From positions 1 to 13,272 of the forward strand of contig JAKBSX010000024.1 in assembly GCA_021844725.1 (NCBI GenBank): a stretch of 13,272 nucleotides of DNA, given 5' to 3'. The DNA is from Actinomycetes bacterium. GTDB taxonomy: Bacteria > Actinomycetota > Acidimicrobiia > Acidimicrobiales > Acidimicrobiaceae. The translations under genes and the position numbers were made by a program. The notes under the pieces were generated by a model, which ran no database searches, had not been told where the DNA came from, and saw only the letters and a list, made by a program, of their open reading frames with translations. How positions within the stretch are numbered: position 1 is the stretch's first letter; every line of letters begins with the position of its first letter. This document shows positions 7,198 to 13,272 of this stretch, in pieces.

Positions 7198-8157
7198 GTG
7201 TCAGAAAAAGTAAAGGTAGCGATCGTCGGATCCGGGCCGGCGGGCCTTACGGCCGCAATCTACACCGCGAGAGCGGATCTCAGTCCAGTAGTGATCGAAG
7301 GAGAGCCTTCGTCTACCTCGGATCAACCGGGTGGTCAACTAATGCTCACTACCGAAATTGAAAACTTCCCCGGCTTTGTCAATGGAATCATGGGTCCGGA
7401 ACTCATGGCGAACTTTAGGGGTCAGGCAGAAAGATTCGGCGCGACGTTCAATACCACCAAAGTATCAAAAGTCGACTTTTCAACCAGACCTTTCAAACTG
7501 TGGACGAATACCCAAGAGGGTGAACAACCGGCATACCTAGCTGAATCAGTAATAATTTCTACCGGTGCAAGGTCGCTGCTTCTAAATATTGACCGCGAAA
7601 CAGAACTCATTGGACACGGAGTATCCACCTGTGCCACCTGTGATGGATTTTTCTTCCGGGACCATGACATTGCCGTTGTCGGTGGTGGCGATTCAGCGCT
7701 CGAGGAAGCTTCATTTCTTACTAAATTTGCCAGATCGGTGACTATCATCCATAGACGCAAGGAGCTCCGGGCTTCAAAAATTATGCAGGACCGAGCGTTT
7801 GCAAACCCAAAGATATCGTTTATCTGGGATTCAACAGTTACCGAACTTCATGGAGCAAACTCTCTGGAGGCAGTAACGGTCACGAACCAAATAACTGGTG
7901 AAAATTCTAAATTGAATGTAACCGGGCTGTTTGTTGCGATCGGACACTCTCCCAACACTGATATATTCAAAGGCCAGATCGATATGGATGACCTCGGTTA
8001 TATCGTGACCAAAAATGGAACCGCCACCAACGTACCTGGCGTTTTCGCCTGTGGTGATGTTCAAGACCATATTTACCGCCAAGCAATCACTGCAGCTGGA
8101 TCAGGTTGCATGGCTGCAATCGATCTTGAGAAATGGCTGAAAGATTCTGAGATTTAA
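7198..8157 (+). CDS. trxB: Thioredoxin reductase (NADPH)
   Basis: This 319-aa flavoenzyme transfers electrons from NADPH through FAD and a redox disulfide to thioredoxin in the cytoplasm. Visible features are the FAD-binding GSGPAGLTAA (11-20), the GGQLMLTTEIENFPGF segment (45-60), the active-site CATC (Cys145/Cys148), the NADPH-binding GGGDSALEEA (162-171) with HRRKELRASK (185-194, phosphate-binding arginines), and the C-terminal FAD motif GVFACGDVQD. The length and domain order are those of low-molecular-weight bacterial TrxB. The start is GTG at 7198, preceded by TGAGGT at suitable spacing. It is paired with trxA 45 bp downstream, the usual actinobacterial arrangement. Confidence 0.96.
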   Translation: MSEKVKVAIVGSGPAGLTAAIYTARADLSPVVIEGEPSSTSDQPGGQLMLTTEIENFPGFVNGIMGPELMANFRGQAERFGATFNTTKVSKVDFSTRPFKLWTNTQEGEQPAYLAESVIISTGARSLLLNIDRETELIGHGVSTCATCDGFFFRDHDIAVVGGGDSALEEASFLTKFARSVTIIHRRKELRASKIMQDRAFANPKISFIWDSTVTELHGANSLEAVTVTNQITGENSKLNVTGLFVAIGHSPNTDIFKGQIDMDDLGYIVTKNGTATNVPGVFACGDVQDHIYRQAITAAGSGCMAAIDLEKWLKDSEI

Positions 8158-8202
8158 TAAATCCTCCAAATCAATCGACACCTCATTAAAGGGAGAACTA
8201 CT

Positions 8203-8529
8203 ATGGCTACAAACATAATTACTGTGGACGACACATCTTTTGACGAACAAGTAATCGCTGCCGATGTCCCAGTACTAGTTGACTTTTGGGCAGAATGGTG
8301 TGGCCCATGCAAAATGATAGCCCCCATCTTGGAAGAGATAGCACAGGAGAAGAACGAGAAGCTGTCAATAGCCAAGCTGAACATAGACGACGCCATGAAC
8401 ACAGCGCGCAGATTCGAAGTAATGAGCATTCCAACTTTGATCCTATTCAAAGAAGGAAAACCAGTAGCAAGAATAGTTGGGGCAAAACCCAAGGGACAAC
8501 TCCTGCAAGACCTGGAACCCCATCTATAA
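8203..8529 (+). CDS. trxA: Thioredoxin
   Basis: 108 aa, full length. It is a dithiol reductant of cytoplasmic protein disulfides, kept reduced by the TrxB encoded just upstream. The active site is WCGPC, with Cys33 and Cys36, after the usual VLVDFWAE strand. The cis-proline loop is SIPT (Pro77), and the buried Asp27 before the active site is present. The ATG is preceded by GGGAG (8191-8195) at 7-nt spacing. The TAA stop (8527-8529) shares its last base with a possible ATT start of the next gene. Confidence 0.96.
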   Translation: MATNIITVDDTSFDEQVIAADVPVLVDFWAEWCGPCKMIAPILEEIAQEKNEKLSIAKLNIDDAMNTARRFEVMSIPTLILFKEGKPVARIVGAKPKGQLLQDLEPHL

Positions 8530-9488
8530 TTTTTAGGGTAGATACTTCCACCAACCCCTCATTAGAAATTACACCTAACGATGTAGCCACCGCTACCCGC
8601 TTAGAGGCTCTTGGATTCACAAGTGACACTCTCGAGGATAGAATTACGGCTTTCCAACAGTCGCGGGCTTTACCAGTAACAGGCGTCCTAGATGCACATA
8701 CCTGGAAAACCCTCATAGAAGCTGGATTCAGGCTTGGTGATAGGCTTCTCTATATTCGGCACCCTTTTATGAGGGGCGAAGACATAGCCACTTTACAGAA
8801 CAAACTGGGCTCGCTGGGTTTTGATGCAGGACGCGTTGACGGCATCTTCGGCCCGGAGACATCAAAAGCGCTTAAGGAATTCCAAAGAAACACAGGTCTT
8901 CCTGTTGATGGTATCTGCGGTCCTACGACAGTGGAAGAACTTTCCCGTGTATTTGGAAGATCTGAAACAAATGTGCATTCAGTACGGGAACTCGAACTCA
9001 TTCGGACCCAAACGAGATCGTTGTCGGAACTTTCTGTGGCAGTGATTCATCAAGGCTTTTTAGACGCTTCAGCCGAACTAATACGAACTACGCTGGCAAG
9101 CAATGGAGCACATGTGCAAACCTCTATGCATCCAGACCCATCTAAACTGGCTTCACTTTGCAATGCTCAACAAGCTGACGTCTGTATTCACATTGAAGAA
9201 CAACCTGGCAAAACTGAAATTCGCTATTATGAAGGGTTTTCTTACTCTTCGTCTTCCGGATTACTACTAGCAAAACTGATCTCGAAGCACATGAAAGCCC
9301 CAGAGTGTGACCTTAGGGTCGATGTAGTGGGAATGAATGTGCCAGTATTGCGCGAAACAAAAATGACCGCTGTATCTATTTCGATCCAGGACGCATCTTT
9401 TTGGGTCCTACACACATTACGTACTGCAAAAGCTATCAGAGCGGCGCTAGAAGAGTGGACCTCAAGTGACTTTCGTCACCACATCTAG
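8529..9488 (+). CDS. cwlM: CwlM-like protein: two peptidoglycan-binding modules plus degenerate amidase_3 domain; start codon uncertain
   Basis: From the proposed start the product is 319 aa with no signal peptide, so it is probably cytoplasmic. The first peptidoglycan-binding-like module (about 20-63) contains LEALGF and AFQQSRALPVTGVLD. The second (about 82-140) is canonical, with LGSLGFDAGRVDGIFGPET then FQRNTGLPVDGICGP. Residues 168-311 follow the N-acetylmuramoyl-L-alanine amidase_3 fold, ending VLRETKMTAVSISI, but the DPGHGG zinc motif and the catalytic Glu of the final strand are gone. This fits mycobacterial CwlM, a non-enzymatic activator of MurA encoded at the same place after trxB-trxA. 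No ATG, GTG or TTG lies in frame between 8307 and the ATG at 8769, which falls after module 1. I take ATT 8529, overlapping the trxA stop; ATA 8526, an upstream start inside trxA, or a sequence error are alternatives. Confidence 0.75.
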   Translation: MFRVDTSTNPSLEITPNDVATATRLEALGFTSDTLEDRITAFQQSRALPVTGVLDAHTWKTLIEAGFRLGDRLLYIRHPFMRGEDIATLQNKLGSLGFDAGRVDGIFGPETSKALKEFQRNTGLPVDGICGPTTVEELSRVFGRSETNVHSVRELELIRTQTRSLSELSVAVIHQGFLDASAELIRTTLASNGAHVQTSMHPDPSKLASLCNAQQADVCIHIEEQPGKTEIRYYEGFSYSSSSGLLLAKLISKHMKAPECDLRVDVVGMNVPVLRETKMTAVSISIQDASFWVLHTLRTAKAIRAALEEWTSSDFRHHI

Positions 9489-9549
9489 AGTTAATCCACA
9501 GAGTTATCCACACCCTGTGCATTAACTTCATACTCACCCTCAACCTGAG
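9489..9549. promoter_or_regulatory. DnaA-box-like cluster in an inverted repeat between convergent genes
   Basis: A perfect consensus DnaA box, TTATCCACA, lies at 9504-9512. It is flanked symmetrically by two 11-bp arms, GTTAATCCACA (9490-9500) and TGTGCATTAAC (9516-9526), which are inverted repeats with one mismatch. Each arm contains a one-mismatch DnaA-box-like 9-mer (TAATCCACA at 9492-9500, and TAATGCACA on the minus strand at 9524-9516). The spacers on each side of the central box are exactly 3 nt. It may bind DnaA; it could also form the stem of a bidirectional terminator, although the loop would be 15 nt and no T tract follows. Confidence 0.5.
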
Positions 9550-10467
9550 TCACTCACCCAATGAATCCGCGAGCATAACCCTGTATATACGCTCTAGGTC
9601 TTCAAAGTCTCCAAACTCAATCACTATCTTCCCACGTTGAATCTGTCGATCCTTAGACTGAAATTCCACCCGCACCCTAGTAGCAAAAAGGTCCTCCAGG
9701 ATCTCCTCGAGTTCAAGCACCGCGGCTGGCTTATCAGTCTTTTTCTTGGAGGCAGCAGAACTTCTAACAGTTGTATTCCCATTCAAAGCAACCTCGACAG
9801 ACTCTCTTTCCCGCCGAATCTCCTCTTCAACAGTCCTTACAGACAACCCTTCATCAACTATCCTTCTAGCCAGCTTATCTTGAAAGACTCGATCCGGAGA
9901 ACCCAGTAGCGCCCTGGCATGACCGGCCGAAATAGACCCTTGAGCTATCAAGGTCAAAATACTCGGTGGAAGTTGTAATATCCTAAGCGAATTGGTAATA
10001 GCTGTCCGGGATTTACCCATTCGCAGAGCAAGCGTCTCGTGAGTAAGGCCAAAATCATCGATCAATTGTTGATACGCCGAAGCCTCCTCAAGCGGATTTA
10101 GATCTTGACGGTGAAGGTTCTCAACCACAGCCTGCTCCAGTGAGGAAAGTTCGTCAGCCCCCTGAACCAGGGCTGGGATTCGATCCAACCCGGCTCGTTT
10201 GGCTGCCCGAAACCGCCTTTCACCTGCGATTATCTCATACTGATCCTGGCCAACACTTCTCACTAGAATAGGCTGTAGTACTCCTATTGAAGAAATCGAC
10301 GCTGATAAAGAATTCAGGCTTTCCTCGTCAAAAGTTTTCCGTGGTTGGAGAGAATTTGGAGAAATAGCAGATAATGGAAGCTCCCGATATACAGAGCTCT
10401 CCTCCCCTCTCTCAGCTATAGGAAGTAATGAACCTAGTCCCTTACCTAGACCCCCTTTACGCGACAC
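9550..10467 (-). CDS. parB: Chromosome partitioning protein ParB
   Basis: This 305-aa CTP-dependent DNA clamp loads at parS and spreads to organise origin segregation. Visible features: an N-terminal basic segment (KGGLGKGLGSLLP, 4-16) that in the family stimulates ParA ATPase; the N-domain with GERRFRAAK (82-90, CTP/arginine patch) and ENLHRQDLNPLEEA (116-129); a helix-turn-helix (about 141-165, LTHETLALRMGKSRTAITNSL cut by a turn) that reads parS; and a C-terminal dimerisation domain (about 245-305) after a Lys/Ser-rich linker. The GTG start at 10467 is supported by AAGGAGGT just upstream (10480-10473). It overlaps the parA stop by 11 bp, giving coupled translation. Two parS sites lie upstream of parA. 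Confidence 0.95.
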   Translation of the reverse strand: MSRKGGLGKGLGSLLPIAERGEESSVYRELPLSAISPNSLQPRKTFDEESLNSLSASISSIGVLQPILVRSVGQDQYEIIAGERRFRAAKRAGLDRIPALVQGADELSSLEQAVVENLHRQDLNPLEEASAYQQLIDDFGLTHETLALRMGKSRTAITNSLRILQLPPSILTLIAQGSISAGHARALLGSPDRVFQDKLARRIVDEGLSVRTVEEEIRRERESVEVALNGNTTVRSSAASKKKTDKPAAVLELEEILEDLFATRVRVEFQSKDRQIQRGKIVIEFGDFEDLERIYRVMLADSLGE

Positions 10468-11236
10468 CTAATACCTCCTTAGCCAACTCCCGGTATGCAA
10501 TAGCACCACGAGAACTCGGATCGAATGCTGTAATAGGCTGACCGAAAGAAGGGGCCTCCGAAATTCGTACCGCTCTCGGTATCACATTCTTGCAAACCTT
10601 GTCCCCATAAAACTTCCGCACATCCTCCACCACTTGTTCAGCAAGCTTTGTTCTTGCATCATACATTGTCAGCACCACCGTAGAAATATCTAAACTTGGA
10701 TTGAGACTCCCCTGCACCAACTTCACGTTACGAAACAGCTGGCTCAAGCCTTCTAAAGCATAATATTCGCACTGTATTGGAACTAACACTTCACTGGCAG
10801 CCGATAATGCGTTAATAGTAAGCAATCCAAGTGATGGGGGACAGTCGATGAAAATAAAGTCGTAATCGTCAATCACCGCCTCCAATGCTTTGCGTAGCCT
10901 CAATTCACGCGAAAATGCGCTCACAAGTTCAATCTCTGCCCCAGCCAGATCGATTGTAGAAGTACACGCAAATAAGTTTTTCACCGCTGTTGGCTCAATG
11001 GCATCCTCTATTGAGACATCTTTCATGAGCACGTCATAAATGGTGTAGTCCAAAGATCGGGCGTCTATTCCCATACCTGTTCCGGCATTGCCCTGCGGAT
11101 CCAGGTCGATAACTAACACCCTTTGTCCAAGATCTGCCAGTGCTGCAGCAAGATTGACTGCGGTGGTAGTCTTACCAACTCCACCTTTCTGATTCGCTAT
11201 TGCGACTACTCTTGAATTGCCGCCAGAACTTGACAT
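10457..11236 (-). CDS. parA: Chromosome partitioning ATPase ParA (Soj)
   Basis: This 259-aa deviant-Walker-A ATPase is nucleoid-bound as an ATP dimer; ParB-parS stimulates its ATPase and so pulls the origin regions apart. The motif KGGVGKTT is at 17-24 (signature Lys plus P-loop Lys). The A' segment VLVIDLDPQGN (41-51) and the Walker B strand 'DFIFIDCPPSLGLLTINAL' follow. The short N-terminus, without a DNA-binding HTH, makes it the chromosomal Soj type. The ATG at 11236 has GGAAGGAA on the minus strand just upstream (11248-11241). The 99-bp leader before it carries two parS palindromes, so ParB binding may feed back on transcription (inference). Confidence 0.96.
   Translation of the reverse strand: MSSSGGNSRVVAIANQKGGVGKTTTAVNLAAALADLGQRVLVIDLDPQGNAGTGMGIDARSLDYTIYDVLMKDVSIEDAIEPTAVKNLFACTSTIDLAGAEIELVSAFSRELRLRKALEAVIDDYDFIFIDCPPSLGLLTINALSAASEVLVPIQCEYYALEGLSQLFRNVKLVQGSLNPSLDISTVVLTMYDARTKLAEQVVEDVRKFYGDKVCKNVIPRAVRISEAPSFGQPITAFDPSSRGAIAYRELAKEVLGVA
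10473..10480 (-). promoter_or_regulatory. Strong Shine-Dalgarno sequence setting the parB GTG start
   Basis: On the minus strand AAGGAGGT lies inside the end of parA, 5 nt before the GTG at 10467-10465. It is a near-perfect anti-16S match and confirms GTG initiation within the parA-parB overlap. Confidence 0.8.
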
Positions 11237-11280
11237 TTACTTCCTTCCAGCTGTGGTCTAAACAAAATATCTCTATCCGG

Positions 11281-11298
11281 ATGTTCCACGTGGAACAT
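11281..11298. promoter_or_regulatory. parS: parS site 1 (variant arms)
   Basis: TGTTCCACGTGGAACA at 11282-11297 is a perfect 16-bp palindrome, extended to 18 bp by A/T at the ends. It differs from the canonical parS TGTTTCACGTGAAACA at one symmetrical position in each arm. It lies 45 bp upstream of the parA start codon. Confidence 0.9.
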
Positions 11299-11316
11299 CA
11301 AATCACTCTCAAAATG

Positions 11317-11332
11317 TGTTTCACGTGAAACA
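11317..11332. promoter_or_regulatory. parS: parS site 2 (canonical)
   Basis: TGTTTCACGTGAAACA is an exact match to the consensus ParB nucleation site. Its centre is 35 bp from that of site 1, and it ends 3 bp before the rsmG stop codon (11336-11338). Confidence 0.95.
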
Positions 11333-11335
11333 GTC

Positions 11336-11971
11336 TCAAAATATGGGTGACTTTTCTGGAATACCAACTCCACGAGGAAATTTAGCACTACTTTTTCTAT
11401 CTCGAATCATCCACGAGTAAGAAAATTCAGATTTTACTAATTCGGGTGGGGAAAAGCCCAATTTAGCCAGTCCATCTCTAGACCAACGGGAAAGATCCGA
11501 CCCTGGAGGTTCTGATACCAAAAGTACGCCACCGACCCGCAGAAGCCCGCTGGCATTTTCTGCGGCAACAGATGGTGTTGCGAAGCCTCGGGCTGTAACT
11601 AAATCAAACTTTCCCCGATTCGCCTCTGCGAAAGTTTCACTCCTTCCACAATACACTTCGACCCTATCGTCTAGCCCCAGTTGACTAACCATCCTGTGCA
11701 AAAAGAGGCCACGTTTCATCATGGAGTCGATTAATACAAATCTAGCCTCCGGAAACCAATGAGCAAGAAAAATACCTGGAACTCCAGCACCAGAGCCAAG
11801 ATCTGCAACAAAAAAAGAAGGCGGAATTAATTCCGCCTTCAATATTAGATCAATTGATTCAGCAAATCCAACAGCGTGGTTATAAACCGTTTCAACAGGC
11901 TTTGGGCCAATAAACCCTATCTTTTGGGCTTCTAATAACCACTCCTGTAATTCCGCAGTTAGGATTCTCAC
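11336..11971 (-). CDS. rsmG: 16S rRNA (guanine-N7) methyltransferase RsmG (GidB)
   Basis: This 211-aa SAM-dependent enzyme makes m7G527 (E. coli numbering) in the 530 loop of 16S rRNA; loss in other bacteria gives low-level streptomycin resistance. It shows the Rossmann-fold motif VADLGSGAGVPGIFLA (55-70), the acidic residue after strand 2 (VLIDSMMKRGLFL, Asp82), and 'FDLVTARGFATP' (122-133, equivalent to the family's SRAFA). It has the family's N-terminal Y-N-H helix (YNHAVG near 30-35). The start is GTG at 11971, five bases after the jag stop; an ATG just upstream (11973-11971) is immediately followed by TGA in its own frame and cannot serve. The ribosome binding site is weak, consistent with reinitiation after jag. 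Confidence 0.93.
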   Translation of the reverse strand: MRILTAELQEWLLEAQKIGFIGPKPVETVYNHAVGFAESIDLILKAELIPPSFFVADLGSGAGVPGIFLAHWFPEARFVLIDSMMKRGLFLHRMVSQLGLDDRVEVYCGRSETFAEANRGKFDLVTARGFATPSVAAENASGLLRVGGVLLVSEPPGSDLSRWSRDGLAKLGFSPPELVKSEFSYSWMIRDRKSSAKFPRGVGIPEKSPIF

Positions 11972-11976
11972 ATGCG

Positions 11977-12906
11977 TTACTCAGCCTGGGCCTCAGTGAC
12001 TTCCTCTTTGGCCACTGGCTCAACAACTACATATCTCCGAGGCTCATAGCCCTCAGATCGGGTCATCACTCCTTCGATATCACTTACAATATCGTGGACA
12101 ATCTTTCGATCTGCGGAACTCATAGCCTCGAAAACCTTACTAACCCCAGTATCGCGGACCTCTTCGGCCAACTTACGGGCAAATGACTCTAGCGCTATTT
12201 TTCTCTTTTCCCGGTAGCCGTCAATATCAACAACTATCCGTCCAGAACGTCCACCAGAGTTTCTCTGGACCACAGTACGAGTCATATCTTGAACTGCAGA
12301 TAAAACCGTTCCTCTGGGTCCAATTAGGATCCCAAGGTCTGAACCGGTAATACCAATATTGATAGTCTCCTCTTCAATATCTTTTACTGCAACTATCCCT
12401 TCCAAGCCTATCTCATTGAGAATTCCAGCCAAAAAGTTCTGTGCAATTGTCGCCTGTTCGGCCAGCGATATCGATTCTGTTTCCATCTCCGGCAAATTCC
12501 CCTCGTCATCTTGAGTGTCCTGAACTTTAGAACCTCTATTGCTTCTAGACCTACTGTTCCTGCTGTTTTGTGACTGCTTTGAACTACCTCTCGTCGATAC
12601 CGGCTGATCAGTTTCTTCGTCCTGCTTTTTCTCCTGGTTTTCATCTACCGGAGCTTGAGCTTGTTTAGCCCGCTCAACGTCTGGCCTTACCCTTCGTTTA
12701 CGGGGTCGCCTGGTATCCTTTGACCTGGGAGCAGTAGGCTTTACTCTTGCCTTTACTCTTGCAAGCTTCTTGCTTAGTCCTAAAAACCCCGACTTTGGCT
12801 CCTCTAGTACTTCAAATTCTGCATCAGGATAATCAACTCCTAAAATATCAAGAGCCATTTCCTTTGCCTCTTCGACAGTACGGCCCGTAGTTTCTACCCA
12901 TTCCAT
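11977..12906 (-). CDS. jag: Jag/KhpB RNA-binding protein
   Basis: 309 aa. Three domains are visible: an N-terminal Jag-N domain (1-55, ETTGRTVEEAKEMALDILGV then SGFLGLSKK); a type II KH domain (about 150-228) with its GxxG loop in IGPRG (195-199); and a C-terminal R3H domain (about 232-297) with R267-x3-H271 (RKIVH) and GYEPRRYVVVEP. Between them is a low-complexity charged linker (about 56-145), Arg/Ser/Gln-rich (SRNSRSRSNRG), probably disordered. KhpB proteins bind RNA and in Gram-positives affect cell division and envelope homeostasis. The gene is typically between yidC and rsmG, as here. The ATG at 12906 is 46 bp after the yidC stop. Confidence 0.93.
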   Translation of the reverse strand: MEWVETTGRTVEEAKEMALDILGVDYPDAEFEVLEEPKSGFLGLSKKLARVKARVKPTAPRSKDTRRPRKRRVRPDVERAKQAQAPVDENQEKKQDEETDQPVSTRGSSKQSQNSRNSRSRSNRGSKVQDTQDDEGNLPEMETESISLAEQATIAQNFLAGILNEIGLEGIVAVKDIEEETINIGITGSDLGILIGPRGTVLSAVQDMTRTVVQRNSGGRSGRIVVDIDGYREKRKIALESFARKLAEEVRDTGVSKVFEAMSSADRKIVHDIVSDIEGVMTRSEGYEPRRYVVVEPVAKEEVTEAQAE

Positions 12907-12952
12907 ATCTGTAAACCTGTCTGAAAATATCGATTCTTATAATTACACAAAG

Positions 12953-13272
12953 TTAGGGCTTTGTGCCCCTTCTATTATTCTTCTTTTGACCCTTGGGTCT
13001 GATCTGGCCGCTGTTCTTTTGGCCATTATTGCCAGGCGGGGTGCTGCCATTGCTTGGATCTCTCTCCGCACTGGGACTCTTTCCATTTCCTTGCGTATTT
13101 CCAGGCTGGCTAGAACCATTTCCTTGGGTTGGATTAAAAAGCGCTCTAAATCCACCAAGCTTGGGTTTGACGTGATCAATCTCGTTAGTTCCAGCTGCTC
13201 TGGCATCTGCAGCAGCCTGAGCGTGCTTCTTCAGAACTGGGTCATGACGGTACATCAACTCCTGTTGTCCGA
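12953..13272 (-). CDS. yidC: YidC/Oxa1-type membrane insertase, C-terminal end (cut by window edge)
   Basis: The frame is open to the right edge, so only the last ~106 residues are present. The visible start '…GQQELMYRHDP' matches the end of the last YidC transmembrane helix (commonly …xGQQ). After it comes a hydrophilic tail: an Ala-rich helix (KKHAQAAADARAAG), a Pro/Asn/Gly/Gln-rich low-complexity stretch, and a basic end (RPKGQKKNNRRGTKP), as expected for the ribosome-interacting cytoplasmic tail. YidC inserts and folds membrane proteins. Identity rests on this short match and on synteny (yidC upstream of jag). An internal ATG at 13255 is not the real start. Confidence 0.75.
   Translation of the reverse strand, partial: GQQELMYRHDPVLKKHAQAAADARAAGTNEIDHVKPKLGGFRALFNPTQGNGSSQPGNTQGNGKSPSAERDPSNGSTPPGNNGQKNSGQIRPKGQKKNNRRGTKP

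Noticed and set aside
8286..8528. A 400-aa version of the CwlM-like protein starting at TTG 8286 (or ATG/GTG shortly after) inside trxA
   Set aside because: The added N-terminal part is an out-of-frame reading of trxA, rich in charged residues with no domain, and ribosomes would have to start inside another gene without a clear binding site.
8518..8534. Programmed frameshift making a TrxA-CwlM fusion
   Set aside because: The run of five T lies after the trxA TAA, and no proper slippery heptamer precedes the stop; a fusion is not supported.
9546..9556. TGAGTCACTCA palindrome at the parB 3' end
   Set aside because: The 5-bp arms with a 1-nt centre cannot form an RNA hairpin, and it overlaps the parB stop; probably chance.
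11206..11388. 60-aa minus-strand frame spanning the two parS sites
   Set aside because: It overlaps the ends of rsmG and parA in another frame and its sequence is largely a translation of the parS palindromes.
12943..13206. Alternative minus-strand frame over the yidC tail
   Set aside because: The frame ending at 12953 is open to the window edge, begins with the YidC-like GQQ segment and ends in the expected basic tail; the other is a shadow.
1..13272. CRISPR array, tRNA/rRNA genes, insertion sequences, prophage or defence modules
   Set aside because: No regularly spaced repeats, no tRNA-like TTCGAATC cloverleaf, no transposase or integrase motifs were seen; the gene content is a conserved origin-proximal housekeeping block.

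Overview
The window reads as a chromosomal segment next to the replication origin of an actinobacterium. The gene order from the large two-membrane-anchor protein (DUF6049-like) through murJ, trxB, trxA and a CwlM-like gene, then convergent parB, parA, rsmG, jag and yidC, matches the block beside rpmH/dnaA in Mycobacterium and other Actinobacteria. Base composition is only moderately GC (roughly mid-40s % by eye), which is low for the phylum. A low-GC lineage such as Acidimicrobiia (Acidithrix/Ferrithrix-like) is my inference, not something the sequence proves.

Left part (1-2150): the 3' end of a broken reading frame, perhaps a biotin-protein ligase remnant, is followed by a divergent gene pair. 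One gene encodes an AcuC-like histone-deacetylase-superfamily enzyme (minus strand) and the other a two-module GNAT acetyltransferase (plus strand). They are 42 bp apart, with overlapping -10-like elements between them.

Middle part (2150-9490), all plus strand: a DUF6049-like membrane protein, the lipid II flippase MurJ, a DegV fatty-acid-binding protein, a small two-helix membrane protein, thioredoxin reductase, thioredoxin, and a CwlM-like protein (two peptidoglycan-binding modules plus a degenerate amidase). Several genes overlap or nearly touch, so this is probably one or two operons combining cell-wall precursor export and its control with thiol redox. In mycobacteria sigM lies between murJ and trxB; here degV and the small membrane gene occupy that place. 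The CwlM-like gene has no ATG/GTG/TTG at its expected start and may begin at an ATT overlapping the trxA stop codon.

Right part (9490-13272), all minus strand: yidC (3' end only), jag/khpB, rsmG, parA and parB. Two perfect palindromic parS sites lie between rsmG and parA. A symmetrical cluster of DnaA-box-like 9-mers lies in the 61-bp gap between the CwlM-like gene and parB. With the ParA/ParB system, these sites mark the region as part of the origin segregation apparatus.

No tRNA, rRNA, CRISPR array, insertion sequence or phage module is seen. I find no wholly new multi-gene system. The most unusual points are the symmetrical DnaA-box element, the CwlM-like pseudoenzyme with an irregular start, and the divergent deacetylase/acetyltransferase pair. 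The longest stretch without an assigned gene is under 120 bp.
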